Of a stretch of DNA of 64,000 bases, positions 58,343-64,000 are shown piece by piece (within the stretch, counting starts at the first letter, position 1; each line of letters begins with the position of its first letter). Below the pieces are notes generated by a model that saw only the letters and a list, made by a program, of their open reading frames with translations, made no database searches and was not told the DNA's origin. A program made the translations under genes and the position numbers. The stretch is from Costus lasius. Taxonomy: Eukaryota > Streptophyta > Magnoliopsida > Zingiberales > Costaceae. The stretch lies in the NCBI GenBank assembly GCA_027563935.2, contig JANVAS020000203.1:4464001-4528000 (forward strand). The letters run 5' to 3'.

Positions 58343-60030
58343 TGTTGGGGTATGCCCTTAAGGCTAATGTTTGAGGCCTTGGGATTGTAACAGTATCATG
58401 TATAAACTCTTATGTTTATAAAGGCAATGGTTGTTATTCAGTTTGTTATATTATCTGCTGCAATACATATACTTCTGAATAATGTCTCAATGCTGTTCAG
58501 CTGGGCTGACATGCAGTAAAGTCCTTAGTCGATATATCTTGGCGAACATGAGACAGCCTTGATATGATTGAGACTAATATGTGTTCTAATCTTATAGGAT
58601 GCTTCGAGCATGGAATAAGATGTAGACTCATGGGTACATTGGATGTACTGGACAAACCCTACTAGGATATTCAATTGCTTGTCACAATGTGAATGATCCT
58701 TGATTGCAACAAGTGGCACATTTCCTCTGACTTGAGATCACTTGTGTTTCTAAATGATGATTGTCATTGTTTTGAGGTAGTTCAATATCATTTGAAACAT
58801 AATGGTTATAGACTAACTTGGATGGTGAGCTTGAGTCAGGTTAGGGCACTAGTGATAGATAAAGGATTGCCGTCTCCTTAATTGGAGTGTGATGTTCTAA
58901 AGGGGCCCCCCTCTGTATGAGATGATTGAGAAAGTGTATGGCCATACCCAGGTGACAGTGTTCATCTGATCTAATCATGCTCATCATATTGGAGCTACAA
59001 GCTTGACACGCTTGTCCAATAAGAACATCCAGTGGCAAAGGAAATTTGCATGCCTTGTGAATTGGATTCACACTTGTACTGTGGTTTGGGTGTAGTCTTG
59101 GAAGACTCTTTCCTTTATATCGGGAGACAGTGATGTGTTGCTAGATACCCCTCACTGATCATGATAACGTAAGTTATCGTTACCGACATTTAAAGGAAAC
59201 CCTTAGGGTCGCACAATTTGATGATATGGCTTACTTAAGTCAGATCGTGTGGACTGAATTGTTTGGGTTCAGTTTAAAGGGATTTAGTCTCTGATTGTAA
59301 GTGAGATCTAGTCTGATCATGTTTGATTGATTAGGGCTTGAGATCGGTAAGCTTCGATTGAGAGAATAGATGCTAGATCAGTGAGATCAGAAGCATCAAG
59401 AGATCAATGGTCAGATCTTAAGCCTTAGGGGTTTATTATAATCTGGACTAATTGCTTGGTTTATTTGGTTATTGAACCAAATCGATTTGAACCAGCTCAT
59501 TGGATGAGCGTATGGTTCAAGTTGGCATTTGCGATTGGGGTCACTTGAACGTTGAGATGGTTTTGCTATTTTCAGATAGCATGACGTGACCACATCTCTC
59601 TCACGTCGCCCCTCTCTCGCCCTCTTGTCGCCCTCTTGTCGCCGTTTTGCCTTTGGCTCAAAAATACATTCGTGTAAAAGGTGGCAGACGAAAGAGAGGA
59701 AAAAAATCGCCAAGCAAGGAAAGCTCTCTCTTCCCTTCAAACGATCAAAGACACCTTGGACGATCCTTGCTAGCACGAGGGACAACAAGAAGGAGCAAGC
59801 CGTTGATCATCTTGTGTGTGACGATTTGGAGGAGACCTCTTTTGTTCTCTTGCTTCCAAGGCGCCATCTAGAAATGGCCATGGTATGAATCGCATTCTTT
59901 CTTGCATTCAAAAGTTTTTAATGTTAATCATAATACATGCATCGATCCCATGAAACCCTAGTATCCGCTGTCCATGTTTTGTATGCGCCACTTTAGGGTT
60001 TCGGCCCCCCTTATTGAAAGGGGACTTTCA
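58343..60030 (+). repeat. 3' LTR of element F
   Basis: 1688 bp after the purine tract AAGTGGGAGAT, ending GGGGACTTTCA. Confidence 0.97.
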
Positions 60031-60035
60031 ATTAT

Positions 60036-60490
60036 TAGTAGATTTTCTCTTTGTCTTTGATTTCTTACTCTTTGAAACTATGGTTTGTTGTAATTCTTCG
60101 ACTGTGCTAACATAAATTCTTTTTGGGACATGGCGGTATAATCCCCTTAACCTCTTAATGACTAGATGATTTTATTTCGTCAGGATAATTTTACTATGAT
60201 AATTCTACTTATGTTATGATTGCCTTTAATTCTTTCTAGTTTCATATTGTCAGTATGATTTAGAGTTTTTGTGATATGGACTGAGAAGTGACTTGCGAGA
60301 ACTTGGAACCCTAGAATAATGATTTAGGAACTCATCGTAAGAAATTAGGTTTGTTCTTATTTCTAGATTTTAGAAGTTTATTGCCATGTTGATAACCTGA
60401 CCTAGGATTGAGTTATTGAAATAAACATGATGATATTGTAAGAAATTAAGTATTGAATCATTCGAGAACCTTAAGTAGAACCTATGAAAA
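60036..60490 (+). repeat. X1 3' LTR, second part
   Basis: It continues the LTR cut at 41736. The reverse complement of 62800-63140 in X2 matches blocks such as TTTTGGGACATGG, TTATTTCGTCA, GATAATTTTAC, GACTTGC and TAAGAAATTAGGTTTGTTC in the same order. Relative to X2 it lacks the segment with the TTTCGTGCA motifs. It ends at 60490, where X2 begins in the opposite orientation. Confidence 0.7.
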
Positions 60491-60573
60491 TGTTGTGATC
60501 CGCAAGTGCATGGATACTCAAAGTAATAAAGAAAGATATTGAACCACAGAGACCTACGTGTTAAGTTCCAAAT
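60491..60573 (-). repeat. Remnant of the 3' LTR of X2
   Basis: About 83 bp match the LTR edge at 62266-62350, then the sequence switches directly to the internal ORF. Most of the 3' LTR and the polypurine tract are deleted. Confidence 0.65.
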
Positions 60574-62093
60574 CAAACATCCTAGTGAAGCAGGTGAATC
60601 AGTACCAAAGTAAAGAGCAAATAATTTTCTGCATTTCCTTTGTCCTAAAAGTTTAGCCACTAATCCAAATATCCAGAATTTCATCAAAATCAAAGTGGCT
60701 TTCTTAAACATGCAGAAATTAAAATTTTCAACTCTACTCAAAGGATATTCAATAATCTTCCTAAATTTATCAGTAAGTAAAATCGTGAGTCCTTTCTTCA
60801 AATTTATATTTTCAATTGCAATAGAAATAGGACTTTGATCAAAATAATCAAGCATTGGATCATCATAATAATAGTCTTTATGTCTCTCATTAGAATCCTC
60901 AATAAAACATAATTTTTCAAATAAGTCACAAGATTCAATAGTAGATATGGGTAAAACATCAGAGTGAGATTCATCAATTTTTGTAATTTTCAAATCATCT
61001 ACAGGTTCTTCATGCACTTCATCAAATAATTTAGCAATTTCAAAATCATCATTAAAGTCAAGATGAGACTCTTCAAAATCAATTTCCTCATGCCTCCCCA
61101 CAAATAATTCATCATCATAAGAGTCAAAATCAGAATCATATGAAAAATCATAATGAGATTTATCAATGTTTCCAATAGAATCAGAGTTAACCACAAGAGA
61201 TTTATCATTAATTTCAAAAATATCACCAAAATCACAGTGGGGTTCATCAATGTCTATAATTTTCAAACCTTCATCATGCTCATCAGATTTAACCATAACT
61301 AAGTTTTCATCAAAATCAGAATTATCATTAAAAGAGATTTTTTTCAATTTCAATTTCCCCAACCTTTTCCTCAAATAAATCATCAGAAGAATCAATTTTA
61401 CAATTATTAGAATCAGGATGAGTTTCATTAATATTCACATAAAGGCTCAATCTCAAAACAATCATAATCATAGGGGGATTTTTCTAAATCAATTTTCTCA
61501 ATTTCAAACTCAAATAAACAATCATGTTGTGTTCTCTGGGTTTCCAAAATTTTAGAATTAGCAGTTAAAGATTCTACTTGAGAAGCAAGTTGACTAATCA
61601 TCCCCTTAAAATCATCAATTTTTTTACTTCTATTTGTCATGAGTTGGTTTTGATTTGACATGAATTTTTCAAGCATCGATTCTAACCTAGATTTTCTAGT
61701 ATCCTCAAAGCATGACACAGAAACATGATCAGAGCAATCATCATAAAAAGAAGTTTGATTTTCCTAACTACGATAAAAATGATCATCTTGATAACATGAT
61801 GAATTATAATTTTGAGGCATTAAAAATTTGCAATCAGAAGTATTATGATCAGAAGACTTACAAATATTACATGTAACAAAATAAGAGTGTAATTTCGCTA
61901 TTTCTGCAAGAGTCATCTGTGAATAATCTTTATGCTCATCTTGTTGCATATATACCATACCACTTTCAGAAGCCCATGAATTATGATGAAAAGACATATT
62001 TACCAAATCTATCAAGAATAGAAAGATAATCGAATACCAATCAATCAAATGTTTTTTCAGAATATATAAAAAATTAGAAAATATAAAACACAA
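60574..62093 (-). pseudogene. Decayed gag-like ORF of X2 with CCHC knuckle and acidic repeats
   Basis: I do not recognise a named gene. A likely start is the Met of MSFHHNSWASES (near 62000). It is followed by a zinc knuckle CNICKSSDHNTSDC (CX2CX4HX4C), a TAG at 61764-61766, and in the same frame a helical segment with SQLASQVESL that resembles the tail of Athila gag. Then come acidic repeats with the pattern I-D-E-x-H-x-D-F (IDEPHCDF, IDKSHYDF, FEESHLDF, IDESHSDV). Two frameshifts break it: one near 61428, and one at the T-run 61338-61344 on the plus strand. Between them the acidic frame reads NETHPDSNN, another copy of the repeat. The Met at 61428 and its hydrophobic start are therefore a wrong-frame artefact. 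No pol domain is seen. Confidence 0.6.
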
Positions 62094-62240
62094 GCAAATT
62101 CACAAATTTTAGAAATCACAGTTATATCACAACTGTGAAAATCCAAAACCTGCAAAAAGAAAAAAAACAAGGTTAAACCTAAAACAAATAAAACTTAGTC
62201 TTGCAATACTAACAACTATTTTGATATTAACAAAACTAAG

Positions 62241-62259
62241 GTCCCCGGCAACGACGCCA
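62241..62259 (-). other. Primer binding site of X2 (Asp tRNA type)
   Basis: Minus strand TGGCGTCGTTGCCGGGGAC, one base off the usual Athila/Tat site TGGCGCCGTTGCCGGGGAC, six bases from the LTR end. Confidence 0.8.
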
Positions 62260-62265
62260 AAAACT

Positions 62266-64000
62266 TGTTGTGATCCGCAAGTGCACGGATACCCGAAGTA
62301 ATAAAGAAAGATATCGAACCACATAGACCTATGTGTTAAGTACCAAATAATTGTATTCTTACTAGCTAAGTAAACCGAATATGATGCAAGTGAACGATAT
62401 AAAGGGTGAAAAGATAAATCAGAGAGATAAACTGGGACCAGGGTTTCATCCACCTTGATTTCAATGACTAGATATGAATAAAAGGTCATCAGTCAAATCT
62501 TGTTATGATAAATACTTAATTTACTTCATAAAGGGATCATCTCACTTTCGTGCAGACAATCATGCAGGGATCAATCCTTGATTTCGTGCAAGATCTATCC
62601 CAACGTTAAGAATAAGTAAATCATCAATCAAAGAACTCAAAGATCACTTTCGTGCATTCGAATTCTAAGTTGATTGTCTCAAGCGGAATCTCAAGGATCA
62701 CTTTCGTGCATCCGAGACTCAACACAAGTCCTACCTATGGTTCTCCAACGTTCCGATCCTCACTTTCGTGCAAGATCTCCACGTTTGACACACTAACTTA
62801 ATCCTAAGTTCATAATTATCAACATGGCAATTACGTTACTAAAATCAAATAATTAAGAACAAACCTAATTTCTTACGGTAAGTTCCTATTTATCAATTTT
62901 AGGGTTCCAATTCTCAAGCAAGTCACCTTTCGGTCCTTATTGCGAGAACTCTAAACATGATGACAAGAAGTAAACTAAGGAGAATTTTAGAACAATAATC
63001 ACATAGGTAAAATTATCATGGCAAAATTATCTTGACGAAATAAAAAGTATCTAATCATTAAAAATCAAAGGGATTACACCCCATGTCCCAAAATGTCTAA
63101 GCTTGCATGGAGAAGGAAATGCAATAATCCATAATGTTAGAAGATCGAAAATCAACTAGAAAGGAGGTTTTAGAAAAATTCACCACGGCTGTAATACAAA
63201 TTACAGCCGTATTTTGCAAGGAAACTCGCTGTGAACAGTGCCCGAGAGCTTCTTTCGTTAATTCCTCCTCCGATTGAATTCCTTTTCCTCTAAAACTTAT
63301 GGGATGTTGTCTTCTCCTCTAGTCGAAGCTTCTTCATGAAAATCATGGCTTGAAGTGCCCTCTACGCCTCTCGGTGTGAGGCCAAACCCTAGCCGCCTCT
63401 CTGGTGATTTCTCCCTCGATTCTAAATAAAATTTCCCCTTTTCAGTGCATGTGTCTTCTCCTCTTAAAGAGGAGTCCATAGCAACTTTTATATCTAAATT
63501 TGGAGCTCTGGATCAAAAGTTATGGCCCACGCAAAATTCGGCCGCGGAAAACTCGTGTTTTTAACTGGAACTTACGGCTGTGTTATATTTTACGGCACTG
63601 CCGTATTTTCATTCTGCTTGTTCTAGGTCAAAATTACAGCCCATAAAATACTTCTCGACCTTGCCATAAAATCAGTTGAGTTCTCTAGTCTGAAGTGTCT
63701 GGAAAATACGGCCTGTGTAATCCTTTACGGTGGTGCCGTAAAATCAGCAAAGTTTCTATTCTGAATCGCTCCAAAATACGGTACCGTAATATGGTTTATG
63801 GTACTGTCGTAAAATCTAAAAAACATTCTATTTGGAAACTCCTCAAAATACGGCAGTGGCTCGGATTTTACGGTAGCGTATGAAAATACGGTACCGTAAA
63901 ATAGGTTACGGCACTGCTGTAATTTGTTGAGTTGCTCTGTTCTGCATAAAATTTCTTGGGTGATCTCCTCTTGATGATGGTAACTCTTCTATGTGTTTGA
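62266..64000 (-). repeat. 5' LTR of X2, cut by the window edge
   Basis: It ends (minus sense) in ...GCACTTGCGGATCACAACA. It holds four exact copies of TCACTTTCGTGCA plus one partial copy (62542-62772). It also has an 11-bp-stem hairpin ACGGCTGTAAT/ATTACAGCCGT at about 63186, and a run of units of roughly 70-80 bp with palindromic TACGG...CCGTA motifs (63540-63920). The ORFs at 63297-63479 and 63695-63883 are not supported as genes. Confidence 0.65.

Larger units (their letters stand above)
50932..60030 (+). mobile_element. Element F: full-length Ty1/copia element, one nonsense codon
   Basis: It is 9099 bp with TSD ATTAT at 50927-50931 and 60031-60035. The LTRs are 1680 bp (50932-52611) and 1688 bp (58343-60030), with several base changes and small indels, including a duplicated CCCTCTTGTCG block in the 3' LTR. 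The PBS is perfect. The polyprotein is complete except for a TAG at 57771. It lies head to head with E. Confidence 0.97.
60491..64000 (-). mobile_element. X2: Athila/Tat-like element, minus strand, probably non-autonomous; continues past the window
   Basis: Reading minus sense: LTR (from beyond 64000 to 62266), Asp-type PBS (62241-62259), a decayed gag-like ORF, then only about 83 bp of the 3' LTR (60491-60573). The 60491 end repeats the 62266 LTR edge TGTTGTGATCCGCAAGTGCA. No protease, RT, RNase H or integrase is present in the 1.7 kb between the LTR parts. Confidence 0.65.

Noticed and set aside
61338..61428. An apparent hydrophobic, membrane-like N-terminus starting at 61428 (minus)
   Set aside because: The same DNA in the neighbouring frame gives an acidic segment matching the downstream repeat, so this start is a frameshift artefact.

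Overview
The window is a block of nested LTR retrotransposons from a plant nuclear genome. The evidence is full-length Ty1/copia elements with a Met-tRNA primer site and the order gag-PR-INT-RT-RNaseH, plus Ty3/gypsy Athila/Tat-like pieces with an Asp-tRNA-type primer site. I see no host gene, rRNA, tRNA gene or CRISPR array that I can support. The species cannot be named from this sequence.

Copia family (LTR about 1.63-1.70 kb, starting TGTTGGGGTATGCC and ending TTACA or TTTCA). There are six elements and one solo LTR. Element C (+) enters from the left and ends at 26501. Element A (+, 106-19967, TSD TATAT) sits in the leader of C. A solo LTR (-, 5101-6802, TSD CATAC) and element B (+, 8702-17793, TSD ATATG) both sit in the pol gene of A. 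Element D (-, 29453-38581, TSD AATGT) has an intact 1293-aa polyprotein and near-identical LTRs. Element E (-, 41737-50925, TSD TATTA) has an intact 1294-aa polyprotein and LTRs that look identical. Element F (+, 50932-60030, TSD ATTAT) lies head to head with E and has a single nonsense codon. The lineage looks like the Angela/Tork group, judged from LTR length and gag/pol style; this is an inference.

Gypsy-like family (called X here). There is a + LTR tail at 26502-26737 (X4) and a - LTR end at 39578-about 40090 (X3). A + 3' region with LTR (X1, 40091-41736, continuing at 60036-60490) is split by E and F. A - element (X2, 60491 to beyond the window) lies inside the X1 LTR; it has a decayed gag-like ORF with a CCHC knuckle and acidic repeats. 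Between these are unassigned stretches (26738-29452 and 38582-39577), including a coding-type tandem repeat into which D inserted.

Main observation: in every copia LTR, near its 3' end, there is an ATG-GCN-NNG followed directly by GTATGA (GTAACG in C), a good plant 5' splice site. About 2 kb downstream, just before gag, every leader has a CTGAC branch-like site and a TTGTAG acceptor. Joining them places the LTR-encoded ATG in frame with gag through a conserved 21-nt extension. The Ala codon of this mini-exon appears with all four third bases. In C the usual gag ATG is ACA. Together these suggest that gag-pol translation starts in the LTR on a spliced RNA whose intron removes the primer-binding site. 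A competing reading is a conserved 4-codon uORF. The leaders also carry paired hairpins whose stems vary in a compensatory way.
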